Assembly (NCBI GenBank): GCA_024276655.1
Contig: JAJRWU010000039.1
Coordinates: forward strand, 1-64,000
Reading direction: 5' to 3'
From: Planctomycetota bacterium
GTDB lineage: Bacteria > Planctomycetota > Planctomycetia > Pirellulales > Pirellulaceae
DNA length: 64,000 nt
Shown here: positions 30,116 through 39,665 of the stretch, piece after piece
Position numbering within the stretch: position 1 is the stretch's first letter
How the letters are laid out: each line of letters begins with the position of its first letter
The notes under the pieces: generated by a model
Database searches by the model: none
Told to the model about the DNA's origin: nothing
Seen by the model: the letters and a program-made list of their open reading frames with translations, nothing else
Position numbers and translations under genes: made by a program

Positions 30116-31108
30116 GTGTCGTCTGCTTTCCAGGATGAGTTGCAAACCGCCACGCGCGCTGTTCGCGAAGCCGTGAAGCTTTGCCGCGCCGTGCAAACGT
30201 CGTCTTCGACGCTCTCCCGCGACAAGCAAGATCGGAGTCCGGTTACGGTTGCCGATTTCGGCGCCCAAGCTCTTATCTGCCGGGCAATTCGCTCGCGTTT
30301 TCCCGACGACCCGATCATCGCTGAAGAAGATTCTCAAACGCTCCGCGCCGATGCGGCATTGCTCGAACGCACCACGCAGCATGTGGGCGATATTTTGCCG
30401 GGCGCGTCGTCGGCGGATGTTTGCGATTGGGTCGACGCCGGCGGCCACGAGCATTACGCCGACCGATTCTGGACGCTCGATCCGATCGACGGCACCAAGG
30501 GCTTTTTGCGACAAGAACATTATGCCGTCGCCCTGGCGCTCGTGATCGACGGCCAAGTAGCGGTCGCGGCGCTGGCCTGCCCGAAATTGTCGTTGCCGGA
30601 CGCGTCGGGTCAGGAAGGAATCGTGCTCACGGCAATTCGCGGCCGGGGCTGCCAAGCCGATTGGATCGACGCGCCGCCGAATTCGTCCAGCGGCGTGGCG
30701 GCGGCCACAACGGCAACAACCCATGGCCAGGACGCCCGGTTTTGTGAATCAGTGGAGTCTGGCCATAGCGCGCATTCGGTCTCCGCCCAGATCGCCCAAG
30801 AGTTGGGAATTTCTCGCCCGCCGGTTCGGCTCGACAGCCAGGCAAAGTATGCCGCCGTGGCGTTGGGCATGGCTGATATTTATTTGCGTTTGCCGACGCG
30901 GGCCGATTACCGGGAAAAAATTTGGGATCACGCCGCCGGCTTGTTAACCGTGGAGGAAGCCGGCGGCGCCGTGACCGATATTCACGGCCAACCGCTCGAC
31001 TTCACGCAAGGACGGGAACTCAGCAAAAACCGCGGCGTGATCGTCAGCAACGGCCCATTGCATCACGACCTACTGGCGGCAGTCGCGAAGACCTTACAAA
31101 CCGGTTAA
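30116..31108 (+). CDS. 3'(2'),5'-bisphosphate nucleotidase / inositol monophosphatase family (HAL2/CysQ-like)
   Basis: Enzymes of this family remove the 3'-phosphate of PAP left by sulfate assimilation or sulfotransfer. The metal-site motifs are all visible: SPVTVADFGAQALICRAI, the Glu pair in IIAEED, FWTLDPIDGTKGFL and IWDHAAGLLTVEEAGG. A GTG start at 30116 is chosen because the catalytic fold starts directly after it; an in-frame ATG at 30008 would add 36 mostly hydrophobic residues, which could be a membrane anchor. The eukaryote-like length (330) fits HAL2-type better than CysQ. It ends at the bidirectional hairpin copy 3. Confidence 0.82.
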   Translation: MSSAFQDELQTATRAVREAVKLCRAVQTSSSTLSRDKQDRSPVTVADFGAQALICRAIRSRFPDDPIIAEEDSQTLRADAALLERTTQHVGDILPGASSADVCDWVDAGGHEHYADRFWTLDPIDGTKGFLRQEHYAVALALVIDGQVAVAALACPKLSLPDASGQEGIVLTAIRGRGCQADWIDAPPNSSSGVAAATTATTHGQDARFCESVESGHSAHSVSAQIAQELGISRPPVRLDSQAKYAAVALGMADIYLRLPTRADYREKIWDHAAGLLTVEEAGGAVTDIHGQPLDFTQGRELSKNRGVIVSNGPLHHDLLAAVAKTLQTG

Positions 31109-31115
31109 AACGCGA

Positions 31116-31148
31116 AAAAGCCCGGCATTTTTGAAATGCCGGGCTTTT
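31116..31148. terminator. Hairpin terminator, AAGCCCGGC family copy 3
   Basis: AAAAGCCCGGCATTT (31116-31130) pairs perfectly with AAATGCCGGGCTTTT (31134-31148), loop TTG. It lies between two convergent genes and can serve both. Confidence 0.82.
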
Positions 31149-31176
31149 AGTTCGCACAGGAGTTCCGCGGGCTTGG

Positions 31177-32232
31177 CTAGTAGCGGATGATCCAGTCGGC
31201 GGTGAGTCGGTTGTTGAGAATGTCTTCTCTGTTCGACAACGGCGCCTCCCACGCCACACCGATTTCCATGTCGCGGCAGGCGGGTTTGTATTTGACGCCA
31301 ATCGCACCGGTCACGATATCGTTGCCGGCAATGCCGCGCGAGCCGAAGTTGAACAAGTCGCCGCCGGAAACGCCCTGCAACCCGACTTGGCCTGATTTCA
31401 TCCAGTGGTACCAATTGGCTTCGGCCAACACGTAGAACCCGCCGCCCAGGTAGCGATCAATATGATTCGACCAGTACCACATTTGGCTTTCCGCCGAAGT
31501 GTCGGCCGGCAAACGAAAACCGCTGGCGCTGAGCACATGCCAGTCGTCGCCTAGTTGGGCGCCGCCGGTGGCGAACAAGTGAAATTCACCGTCGCCGTTG
31601 CCTTGCAGCGTACGGGTCGAGCCGACCGGAATGTCGATCGTGGCGCCGACGCTGAGGATTTGCTGTTTGCTATAGTCCTTGTACAGGTTGTATTTCAAAC
31701 CAGCGTTCACATCGAGCCAGCCATCGTCGATCAAAGGATTTGAAGACGTGACGAAACCGTCCTTGGTCGCGATCACTGAAAGTCGATCACTCAAGGCGGC
31801 GCGAATCTGCACGGCAAACACGTTCACCCTGCCGCCGCCGGCCGCCAACGGCACTTTTTGGCGGAGGTAAATCATGCGGGCTTCGGTCAGCGTGCGCGGG
31901 TCTTCAAAATTCACGGGGTTGGTCATCGGGCTGATGAAGTCGCTGAAACCGCGATCGGTTGGCGCCACGATGCCGAACAGATAGTCTTTACAACTATGCG
32001 AACAGTTGTTGTGTGAACAACCTCGCGCGCTGCCGCAGGAAGCAGCGCCGCAGGAACTGCAACCCGCGCCGGGGTCGGAAAACAAACTCGCGGCCGAGTT
32101 GTTCGCTTCCATTTCAAACGAAACGTCTTGTATCGTGTTTTGTGGTTTGGCTGCAGTCAGATCAATCTCCTCGGCCAGCAGCGGCATGCAACACGCCAGC
32201 CAGAGGAAAACACAGGTGAGGGAGCGAACCAT
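31177..32232 (-). CDS. Exported outer-membrane beta-barrel-like protein with Cys-rich N-terminal segment
   Basis: ATG 32232 follows GGAGAG and starts a signal peptide (RSLTCVFLWLACCMPLLAEE). About 25 residues of acidic linker follow, then a cysteine cluster: six Cys within 30 residues (CSSCGAASC and CSHNNCSHSC). The remainder has alternating beta-strand pattern and aromatic girdle residues typical of a barrel, ending in the aromatic C-terminal Tyr (TADWIIRY). Motifs such as GLKYNLYKDYSKQQ and SVGATIDIPVGS resemble transporter-like outer-membrane proteins of planctomycetes. The cysteines may form disulfides or bind metal. Function unknown. Confidence 0.65.
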   Translation of the reverse strand: MVRSLTCVFLWLACCMPLLAEEIDLTAAKPQNTIQDVSFEMEANNSAASLFSDPGAGCSSCGAASCGSARGCSHNNCSHSCKDYLFGIVAPTDRGFSDFISPMTNPVNFEDPRTLTEARMIYLRQKVPLAAGGGRVNVFAVQIRAALSDRLSVIATKDGFVTSSNPLIDDGWLDVNAGLKYNLYKDYSKQQILSVGATIDIPVGSTRTLQGNGDGEFHLFATGGAQLGDDWHVLSASGFRLPADTSAESQMWYWSNHIDRYLGGGFYVLAEANWYHWMKSGQVGLQGVSGGDLFNFGSRGIAGNDIVTGAIGVKYKPACRDMEIGVAWEAPLSNREDILNNRLTADWIIRY

Positions 32233-32660
32233 TCGAATCTCTCCGATGGAGTGAGTGTGGGGTGGATTGTAAGGTAGGCACTCGCTGTATCGGACGAATC
32301 CCTCGTAAGATTTAATCATGCAGTGATGTTTGCGGCATGCACACATCGGCGCGCCGGGCAGACCGAAACAACCGCTATATTTTCGCACGCATGACGACAT
32401 ATTCCCCTACCGAATCCTGGATTGCTGGGAACGGAAGAATTCCGAACACCGGCGGCTGCTTCGCCCGCTTACTCTTGAAACAATTGCATGCGGTTTTAAT
32501 GCGAATACCACATTTTCAGCCGCTTGCGGTATGCCATCAGGACAATCTCGTTTACAACACATTCTCCTGTTTCTAATCACGTGAATTTTTTGGTTGCTAT
32601 TGGAATGCCGCTCCACGACTTGAAACAAGAAATGCCCGGCCATCTTCAGAGGCGCGCGCC
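32233..32660. other. Divergent intergenic region
   Basis: It separates the minus-strand outer-membrane gene and nadE. No gene, clear promoter or repeat was recognised; short open frames here have no protein-like composition. Confidence 0.45.
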
Positions 32661-34655
32661 ATGAAACTCATAAAGGCGGCGGCGGCTTCGCTCAACCAAA
32701 CGCCCATGGCTTGGGAAGCGAACAAAGCCAACATACTCCAGGCAATCAGCGCCGCGCGCCGCGAGGGTGTTTCACTGCTTTGCCTGCCCGAGTTGTGTAT
32801 CAGCGGCTACGGTTGTGAAGATGGCTTTCACTCTGCCGGCGTCGCCGCGACATCGCTCGACGTGTTGCATGAAATTCTGCCTGACACCAAAGGCATGATC
32901 GTCTCGATCGGGTTGCCCGTGCTCCATGAAAGCGGCTTGTTCAACACCGCATGTCTGGCGGCGGACGGACAAATTCTCGGCTTCGTTGGTAAACAAAACC
33001 TGGCCGGAACGGGCATCCATTACGAACCGCGCTGGTTCCAACCCTGGCCGGCGGGCGTGCGCGCGGAATTGCAGATTAATAATGCTCGACACCCCATCGG
33101 AGATCTGATCTTCAATTGCGGGGGCGTGCGCATCGGGTTTGAAATTTGTGAAGACGCCTGGGTGGCCCAGCGGCCTGGCGCGGCGCTCGCGCAGCGCGGC
33201 GTTGATATCATTTTGAACCCCAGCGCCAGCCACTTCGCCTTCGACAAACAAGAAATTCGGCGGCGGTTCGTCCTGGAAGGCTCCCGCGCTTTCAACGTTG
33301 GGTACGTCTATGCCAACTTACTCGGCAACGAAGCCGGACGCGCCATCTACGACGGCGGAACCATGCTCGCTGATTGCGGACTTATGCGCGCCGCCGGCCG
33401 CAGATTTTCCTACCACGACATGCAGCTCGCCACCGCCGTGTTCGATCTTGACGCCATTCGCATGACGCGCGCCCGCAATCAGCCGAAAGCCTCGCCCGCC
33501 AACGATGCCGGCTGTGTCGGGAGCGTGTTTTCCTACCCCGAGGTCAATCCAGCGCCGGCGGCGGACGCTTCCCAAGCCTGGGAGCGAGGGCCGTTTGTAA
33601 AGGAGGAGGAATTCACGCGAGCGGTGTCTTTGGCGTTGTTCGATTACCTGCGGAAAAGTCGGTCAGCCGGCTTTGTGGTTTCACTGAGCGGCGGCGCCGA
33701 TTCCGCCGCCGTGGCGTTGCTTTGTGCGTTGGTGGTCCGCTTCGGCTGGCGGGAGTTGGGGCGAGAACGTCTGCTGGAAAAACTCGCCTATTTGGCGCCT
33801 TGGCCGGAAAAGACGAAAACCGAAATCGTGCGGCGGTTGCTGACCTGCGTTTACCAGTCGACGCGCAACAGCAGCGACGCCACTCGCCAAGCCGCCGCCG
33901 GCGTTGCTGCATCGATCGGGGCTTGCTTCCTGGAGTTTGACGTTGATTCGGTGGTGCAGAAATATGTCGGCATGGTATCGGCCGCCGTTGCGCGGCCGCT
34001 GACGTGGGAGCACGATGATATCGCGTTGCAAAACATCCAGGCTCGGGCGCGGGCGCCGAGTGTTTGGCTGCTGGCGAATTTGAGCGGCGCGCTTCTGCTA
34101 GCCACCAGCAACCGCTCCGAAGCGGCGGTCGGCTACGCCACCATGGACGGCGACACCTCCGGCGGTCTGGCGCCGATTGCCGGAATCGATAAAGCCTTCC
34201 TCCGCCATTGGCTGCGTTGGATGGAAACGGAAGGCCCTCAGGACGTCGGCCCCATTTCGGCTTTGCGGGCGGTCAATGAACAACAACCGACCGCCGAGTT
34301 GCGGCCTTTGGAATTGCACCAGACCGACGAAGCCGACCTCATGCCCTACGAAGTGCTTGACGCCATCGAGCGGGCCGCCATTCGCGATAAACATTCTCCG
34401 TTGGAAGTGTTTCGCTTGCTGGAGGCGGCAGAGAAAGAATATCGTCGAGCCGATTTACTTACCTGGGTCGAGCGTTTCTTTCAGTTGTGGTGTCGCAACC
34501 AATGGAAGCGCGAACGGTACGCGCCTTCGTTTCATCTGGACGACGAAAACCTCGACCCCAAAACATGGTGCCGGTTCCCGATTCTTTCCGGCGGCTTCAC
34601 CCGGGAACTTGCAGAACTCCGTACGTACGCGCATGCCAAAGGCGTTGAATTCTAG
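32661..34655 (+). CDS. nadE: Glutamine-dependent NAD+ synthetase
   Basis: NadE amidates deamido-NAD+ with ammonia from its own glutaminase domain. The N-terminal nitrilase-type half has Glu44 (LPELCISGYG), Lys111 (VGKQNLAGTG) and Cys163 (FEICEDAW) as the catalytic triad. The C-terminal synthetase half has the PP-loop SLSGGADSAAVALL at 343-348 and ATSNRSEAAVGYATMDGD. The 664-residue length fits the long bacterial type. The methyltransferase gene follows after 34 bp and may be co-transcribed. Confidence 0.95.
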   Translation: MKLIKAAAASLNQTPMAWEANKANILQAISAARREGVSLLCLPELCISGYGCEDGFHSAGVAATSLDVLHEILPDTKGMIVSIGLPVLHESGLFNTACLAADGQILGFVGKQNLAGTGIHYEPRWFQPWPAGVRAELQINNARHPIGDLIFNCGGVRIGFEICEDAWVAQRPGAALAQRGVDIILNPSASHFAFDKQEIRRRFVLEGSRAFNVGYVYANLLGNEAGRAIYDGGTMLADCGLMRAAGRRFSYHDMQLATAVFDLDAIRMTRARNQPKASPANDAGCVGSVFSYPEVNPAPAADASQAWERGPFVKEEEFTRAVSLALFDYLRKSRSAGFVVSLSGGADSAAVALLCALVVRFGWRELGRERLLEKLAYLAPWPEKTKTEIVRRLLTCVYQSTRNSSDATRQAAAGVAASIGACFLEFDVDSVVQKYVGMVSAAVARPLTWEHDDIALQNIQARARAPSVWLLANLSGALLLATSNRSEAAVGYATMDGDTSGGLAPIAGIDKAFLRHWLRWMETEGPQDVGPISALRAVNEQQPTAELRPLELHQTDEADLMPYEVLDAIERAAIRDKHSPLEVFRLLEAAEKEYRRADLLTWVERFFQLWCRNQWKRERYAPSFHLDDENLDPKTWCRFPILSGGFTRELAELRTYAHAKGVEF

Positions 34656-34689
34656 ACAGACAACGCACGTAGGGAATGGAAAAGAAAAC

Positions 34690-35607
34690 ATGACCAGCAG
34701 CAATTCGAGTGTGGAAAAGTCGCGGTCGCGGGAGTTGCCGCTCGACCAAATCATTTGTGGCGACGCACGCCAGGTGTTGGCAGAATGGCCGGAAGCATCG
34801 GTCGATATGCTCGTGACCAGCCCTCCGTACTTTCACCAGCGGAATTACAAAAACGACCGGCAAATCGGCCGGGAAAAAACCGAGCGCGAATATGTCGAAC
34901 AATTGGCCAAGGTTTTCCGCGAAGGGCGGCGGTTGCTCAAACCGAGCGGCACGTTTTGGCTCGTCTTGGGCGACAAATACCATAACGGCGAATTGCTCGG
35001 CATACCCTGGCGCGTGGCGCACGCCTTGAAAGACGATGGCTGGATCTTGCGTAGCGAAATCATCTGGCACAAGCCCAACGCCATGCCGTCGGCGGTGAAA
35101 AATCGTCCGACCACCGACCACGAATCGATTTTCTTTTTCACCAAGAATAAACAGTACTACTACGACGCCGACGCCGTTCGCGAACCACACGTCACTTTTT
35201 CCGAACAGTCGAAAATGAAGGGCGGCCGAAAACATTTCTTCCAGCGAGATGGCTCCCCGGAGCAAGGGAAAAACGCCGGGAACTCCAACCTGCACAATGG
35301 CCGTTGGGACCAGGCCTTCAACCCCAAGGGGCGAAACAAACGCACGGTCTGGTCGATCCCGCTCTCCAAATTTCGCCAAGCCCATTTCGCCGTTTTTCCC
35401 GAGCCTTTAGTGCGCACCTGTATCGAAGCCGGCTGCCCGCCCGGCGGCGTGGTGCTTGATCCGTTCATGGGCAGCGGCACTTCGGCGGTGGTCGCGCGGG
35501 AGGCGGGGCGTCGCTTTCTGGGCGTCGATTGCTCGCCAGACTACTGTGAAATGGCCCGCCAGCGGCTGAAAGATACGGCCTCAGACCAACATATGTTATT
35601 TTCGTGA
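34690..35607 (+). CDS. Orphan DNA methyltransferase, beta class (N4-cytosine or N6-adenine)
   Basis: Motif IV is TSPPYFHQRNY at residues 43-47, and the SAM-binding motif I, DPFMGSGTSAVVA, comes late (257-264). This order marks the beta class. TSPPY is most common in N4-cytosine enzymes. Typical flanking features are present (LPLDQIICGDARQVL, WHKPNAMPSAVKNRPTTDHE, KNKQYYYDADAVREPH). The ATG at 34690 is preceded by GGAAAAG. No restriction gene is adjacent, so it may serve regulation or be a solitary defence remnant. Length 305 residues, complete. Confidence 0.85.
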   Translation: MTSSNSSVEKSRSRELPLDQIICGDARQVLAEWPEASVDMLVTSPPYFHQRNYKNDRQIGREKTEREYVEQLAKVFREGRRLLKPSGTFWLVLGDKYHNGELLGIPWRVAHALKDDGWILRSEIIWHKPNAMPSAVKNRPTTDHESIFFFTKNKQYYYDADAVREPHVTFSEQSKMKGGRKHFFQRDGSPEQGKNAGNSNLHNGRWDQAFNPKGRNKRTVWSIPLSKFRQAHFAVFPEPLVRTCIEAGCPPGGVVLDPFMGSGTSAVVAREAGRRFLGVDCSPDYCEMARQRLKDTASDQHMLFS

Positions 35608-35995
35608 ATCTGAGGGCGTCGCCCCAGGGTTTGGAGAAGCGAAGCAAGATCGGCCGCTCGCTCGCCTAAATGACTGTACATCAACAAGTTGCGGTGTTAT
35701 CGCGTCCTGCGGCCGGTTGCACGATCCTGCCGTGACAACGGTTTGCCACCCCCTCTTTTTGGGTGCATCACTTGGCGTGGCCCGATTTTAAGCTGATACT
35801 TGTTTCTCTGGAGCCGTTGCTAGGCCGCTTTCCCAACTGCCAGGGATGCGTCCGGAATTGAGATGCCGAATTAAAAACCCGGCATTTTGAAAATGTCGGG
35901 ATTTTCTGAGCTACACCCGATAACTTATTTACAGACAAGGCTAAGGCGGAGCGTTCCCGCCAGCGAAATCCGCAAGTCCTCGACAATGAAAGCCG
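35608..35995. other. Intergenic region with degenerate hairpin
   Basis: No gene is seen. Contains the degenerate hairpin copy 4 at 35874-35905. The promoter of the APP1-like gene should lie here but was not recognised. Confidence 0.5.
35874..35905. terminator. Degenerate hairpin, AAGCCCGGC family copy 4
   Basis: AAAACCCGGCATTTT (35874-35888) faces AAAATGTCGGGATTTT (35890-35905). One base is missing in the left arm and one G-T pair is present, so it is a decayed family member. It lies 267 bp after the methyltransferase. Confidence 0.6.
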
Positions 35996-37078
35996 ATGCT
36001 TCTCGCTCGCGAGCCCTATTCCAAACTTGAACTCGATGAATCGGTCGTGTTGTATCCTTCCCCGGCGATTTGGCGGCGTAAGGATCAATGCTGGTTGGTC
36101 GCGGTGCGCGGTTCGGTGCATGCATCGGTCGATGTCCCCTTGCGTAAGCGAATCATGCTGCGTTTGCTGCGCCGGGCGATGAACGCGGACACGCATGAAT
36201 TGGAGAGCGATGTATTCCGTGATCGCATATCGGGGTTCATCGTTTCTGGAGAAAAAGGGAAGCGGCTGGCGGTGAACATCGGCGACGAAACGCATCTGCT
36301 GCGGCGCAAGTCGCGCGGGGATGGCCATTTTTCCTGCAATTTACGTTTCACGCGGGAGCAGTTTGCTCGTCTGGCGGAAACCGGCCACCTCAACGATGGC
36401 CGGTTGTCGATTCAAGTTGTGGCGCCGCCCGGCGATTATCGACGATTCGCCGGTTGCGTGCATGTTTTGCAGCCTCGGGGCGTTTCAGTCATTAGCGATA
36501 TCGACGACACGATCAAACACAGCGATGTCGCCAGCCAGCGGAAGCTACTCCAAAACACATTTTTGAACGACTACCGCGCCATCGACGGCATGGCGAAACT
36601 GTTTCGAACCTGGGCCGAGCTGAACACCGACTTTCATTATGTGTCGTCGAGCCCTTGGCAACTTTATCGAAGCCTGGAAGATCTGATTCAATCCCATGAC
36701 TTTCCCGCCGGCACGTTTCACCTGCGGAAGTTCCGCTTGACCACCCACATGTTGCGGCGGCTCTTTATGCGCCGCGGCGCCACCAAACGGCTCGTGATTC
36801 ACTCACTGATGAAAGCCTGCCCCCAACGCAAATTCCTCCTCATCGGCGACTCCGGCGAACACGACCCTGAAATTTACGGCGCCATCGCCCGCAAATTTCC
36901 CGATCAAGTGTTGGGGATTTACATCCGAGAGGTGCGTGAGCGGCCGTTAGACGCGTCGCGTCGGGCTGTCGCCTTCGCCCGGCTGCCCGACGACATGGGG
37001 CGGGTGTACCAAACGGCAAACCAACTGGCGCCGATTACGCGTCTGATCGAACAACACGCCGCATCGGGTCGGTCGTAG
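35996..37078 (+). CDS. DUF2183 (APP1-like) phosphatidate phosphatase-type protein
   Basis: The catalytic half has the DxDxT motif of HAD-like lipid phosphatases: VISDIDDTIKHSDV at residue 168 onward. It also carries FHYVSSSPWQLYRSLEDLI, FRLTTHMLRRLFMR and LLIGDSGEHDPEIY. This fits the APP1/DUF2183 family, which dephosphorylates phosphatidate in yeast; bacterial members are little studied. The N-terminal 150 residues form a separate domain often paired with DUF2183. No signal peptide is visible. It is followed 24 bp later by the DUF1501 gene. Confidence 0.85.
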   Translation: MLLAREPYSKLELDESVVLYPSPAIWRRKDQCWLVAVRGSVHASVDVPLRKRIMLRLLRRAMNADTHELESDVFRDRISGFIVSGEKGKRLAVNIGDETHLLRRKSRGDGHFSCNLRFTREQFARLAETGHLNDGRLSIQVVAPPGDYRRFAGCVHVLQPRGVSVISDIDDTIKHSDVASQRKLLQNTFLNDYRAIDGMAKLFRTWAELNTDFHYVSSSPWQLYRSLEDLIQSHDFPAGTFHLRKFRLTTHMLRRLFMRRGATKRLVIHSLMKACPQRKFLLIGDSGEHDPEIYGAIARKFPDQVLGIYIREVRERPLDASRRAVAFARLPDDMGRVYQTANQLAPITRLIEQHAASGRS

Positions 37079-37102
37079 CGTCCAAGGAAAGTAGCGAATC
37101 AA

Positions 37103-38458
37103 ATGCTGGATTTAATCGGCGGAACAAAACAAGGCGCTTTCCGCGATGGCGTTTCCCGACGCAACTTCCTACGCATCGGCGGGCTGGGTCTGGGAGGCGT
37201 GGCGGGTGGATTAACCCTGCCGCAATTGCTGCAACAAGACGCGGCCGCGGGCCAAGGCGGCTCGCACAAATCAGTCATCATGATCTACCTCTGCGGCGGT
37301 CCGCCCCACCAAGACATGTACGATATCAAGGTCGACGCGCCGGCGGAGGTGCGAGGCGATTTTTCGCCCATCAAAACGAATGTGCCCGGCATCGAAATCT
37401 GCGAGCACCTGCCGAAAATGGCGCGCATCATGGACAAACTCGCGCCGATTCGCACCATGGTCGATTGCCAACCGGGGCACGAAGGCTACCAGTGTTTCAC
37501 CGGGCATACGCGTCGCAACGAACCGGGAGGCGGCTGGCCGGCCTTTGGTTCGGCGGTTGGCCATTACGAAGGGGCGGTGCATCCTGGCGCGCCGCCGTTC
37601 GTCAGTTTATGTTACACGACCAAACACACGCCCTACAACGAACCACACGCCGGTTTTTTAGGATTGGGCGCTTCGTCGTTTCGGCCCACCGGCCCGGCGC
37701 GCGACGACATGCAACTGCAAGGCGTTTCGGCCGCCCGCCTCCAAGGCCGCCAAACCTTGCTCACTCAGTTCGATCAGTTTCGCCGCCATTGGGATTCCTC
37801 CGGCGCCATGCGCGGGATGGACGCCTTCACCGAGCGCGCCATGGGCGTGCTGACGTCGTCGCAAATGTTCGACGCGCTCGATATCTCGAAGGAGAGTCCT
37901 GAAACACGCGCCCGCTACGGCGAAGGGGATTTAAGCCGTCCTCAAGGCGACGCCGCGCCGCACGCGCCGCAAAACTTTCTGATCGCCCGGCGGTTGGTCG
38001 AAGCGGGCGCGCGCGTGGTCACGCTGAACCACAGCTTTTGGGATTTTCACGGCGACAATTTTGGTCGGGCCAAACGCGAACTGCCGATTTTCGACCAAGC
38101 CCTTTCAGCGCTCGTCGAAGACCTGCACCAACGCGGCCTTGCCGACGATGTCACGGTGGTGGCTTGGGGCGAATTCGGCCGCACGCCCACCATCAATAAA
38201 AACGCCGGCCGCGATCATTGGCCGCGCGTGTCTTGTGCGTTGCTGGCCGGCGGCGGCATGCGCACCGGGCAGGTGCTTGGCGAAACCGACCGCCTGGGCG
38301 GAGAGGCCATCGACCGGGGCGTCACTTTTGCGGAAGTTTTCGCCACGCTGTACTATAACTTAGGCATCAACCTCGATTCCCAGCGTCTGTTCGATTTTCG
38401 CGGCCGGCCGAATCGATTGGTCAACGCCAATGTGCGCCCGCTGCATGAACTTGTTTAG
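37103..38458 (+). CDS. DUF1501 exported protein (Tat signal)
   Basis: The 451-residue protein has a twin-arginine signal (SRRNFLRIGGLGLGGVAGG) and DUF1501 landmarks: IMIYLCGGPPHQDMYDIKVD, HLPKMARIMDKLAPIRTM, VVAWGEFGRTPTINKNAGRD and HWPRVSCALLAGGGMRTG. The fold is alkaline-phosphatase/sulfatase-like, and the family is greatly expanded in planctomycetes, usually paired with DUF1549/DUF1553 cytochrome-like genes. Here no such partner is adjacent. Enzymatic activity is unproven. Hairpin copy 5 follows its stop. Confidence 0.92.
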   Translation: MLDLIGGTKQGAFRDGVSRRNFLRIGGLGLGGVAGGLTLPQLLQQDAAAGQGGSHKSVIMIYLCGGPPHQDMYDIKVDAPAEVRGDFSPIKTNVPGIEICEHLPKMARIMDKLAPIRTMVDCQPGHEGYQCFTGHTRRNEPGGGWPAFGSAVGHYEGAVHPGAPPFVSLCYTTKHTPYNEPHAGFLGLGASSFRPTGPARDDMQLQGVSAARLQGRQTLLTQFDQFRRHWDSSGAMRGMDAFTERAMGVLTSSQMFDALDISKESPETRARYGEGDLSRPQGDAAPHAPQNFLIARRLVEAGARVVTLNHSFWDFHGDNFGRAKRELPIFDQALSALVEDLHQRGLADDVTVVAWGEFGRTPTINKNAGRDHWPRVSCALLAGGGMRTGQVLGETDRLGGEAIDRGVTFAEVFATLYYNLGINLDSQRLFDFRGRPNRLVNANVRPLHELV

Positions 38459-38486
38459 GCGATGTGGAAAAACAATACCCGCGTTC

Positions 38487-38519
38487 AGAAGCCCGGCTTT
38501 TTCAAAAAGCCGGGCTTCT
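38487..38519. terminator. Hairpin terminator, AAGCCCGGC family copy 5
   Basis: AGAAGCCCGGCTTTTT (38487-38502) and its exact complement (38504-38519) form a 16-bp stem with one loop base, the same as copy 1. It lies 28 bp after the DUF1501 stop. Confidence 0.82.
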
Positions 38520-38595
38520 CAATCGCCGAGAAATGCAGTCGCCCGCGGCTTGCCGTTCAACGAAACAGGGCGACATTTTCAACTACGAGCGGTAT

Positions 38596-39561
38596 ATGCG
38601 TTTGATTCGACAATTCGAACGGCGAGATTTTTTTGCCGTGGCGGCCATCTTGCTGATCTTCGCGATGCTCGCGGCGCCGTATCTGCTCGGCATGCGCGAG
38701 GCGGCTCGGCGCGCGTTTTGTGAGAAACGACAAACCGACGCCGCCATGGCCGTCCGGGATTACGAGCAAGACTTCGGAGAATTTCCGGGCTACAGAGATT
38801 GGCTGGGGCGTGATCGGCGCAACTCGTCGCCGCACGATGGCCAACCGGCCGACGAGCGATTCGCCTCCACCTGGGCGGCAAAAATATTGCCCTACCTGGG
38901 CCGCGACGTCGATAGCGATGCACTCGCGCCTCGTGCGCTGTTGGCCCACGCCTTGAAGAAACAGGGCGTTGTCGAAAATAGCGAACCGCTTCCTTATTTG
39001 CCGGAAATGATGTGCCCCAACGATCCTCGCACGCACGCCGAAAACCTCGAACCCTGGCTGACCTGGGTCGTCAATACCGGCGCGCCCGACCTGCCCTCGC
39101 CGGTCGACAACCCTCCCGATTGGCCCGCCAACGGCGTCTTTCTCGACTACGTGGCCGATCCCAACGTGCGTCAGTCGCTGGCAACAATCGAGGCCGCCGA
39201 TGGAGCGTCGTACACCTTGCTGCTCAGCGAAAATGTCGACGCCGGCTCCTGGCCGCAAGGCAACGAAGCAGCGTTGGGGGTGGTCTGGTTTCCAAAAGGT
39301 CTATTCCCGAAAGACAGCGCGAATCGCCAGCCGCTCACGATCAACCAACTTGCCGGCAAGGGCGATGGCTCGATCCGCTTCGCCCGCCCGGCGTCGTTTC
39401 ACGCCGGCGGGGTGAACGTCATGCTTTGCGATGGCGCCTCCCGTTTTCTCAATGAAACCATCGATTCCCAAGTGTGGCGAGATTTGCTCACCTCCGACAA
39501 CGCCGCTGCGCGTCCGCCGGGTGTGAACCGCGACCTGCCCGACTTAAACACGATAGAATAA
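38596..39561 (+). CDS. DUF1559-like exported protein with H-x9-DG motif
   Basis: ATG 38596 is chosen because an earlier in-frame start would place hairpin copy 5 inside the gene. The product has 321 residues. An N-terminal membrane helix (FAVAAILLIFAMLAAPYLLG) resembles a pseudopilin anchor, followed by REAARR. The C-terminal FHAGGVNVMLCDGASRFLNE is the H-x9-DG signature of the planctomycete DUF1559 family, and YTLLLSENVDAGSW is also typical. These proteins are very numerous in planctomycetes and of unknown function. The usual type IV N-methylation motif is not evident. Confidence 0.8.
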   Translation: MRLIRQFERRDFFAVAAILLIFAMLAAPYLLGMREAARRAFCEKRQTDAAMAVRDYEQDFGEFPGYRDWLGRDRRNSSPHDGQPADERFASTWAAKILPYLGRDVDSDALAPRALLAHALKKQGVVENSEPLPYLPEMMCPNDPRTHAENLEPWLTWVVNTGAPDLPSPVDNPPDWPANGVFLDYVADPNVRQSLATIEAADGASYTLLLSENVDAGSWPQGNEAALGVVWFPKGLFPKDSANRQPLTINQLAGKGDGSIRFARPASFHAGGVNVMLCDGASRFLNETIDSQVWRDLLTSDNAAARPPGVNRDLPDLNTIE

Positions 39562-39665
39562 GAATAGTCGCCAACGAATGCATTCCCAAAATGACATAGC
39601 CCTCAAAACCACACGCCCCATAAACTGACTTCGGGCCGGCCGTCACTTACCGCGAGTTTTCCGTT

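Noticed and set aside
32630-32655. ATGCCCGGCCAT near 32634 as an eighth hairpin copy
   Set aside because: It shares only part of the core and lacks a matching second arm.
38464-38595. A start at 38464 for the DUF1559-like gene
   Set aside because: This would put the perfect hairpin copy 5 inside the coding region; ATG 38596 begins directly before the membrane helix.
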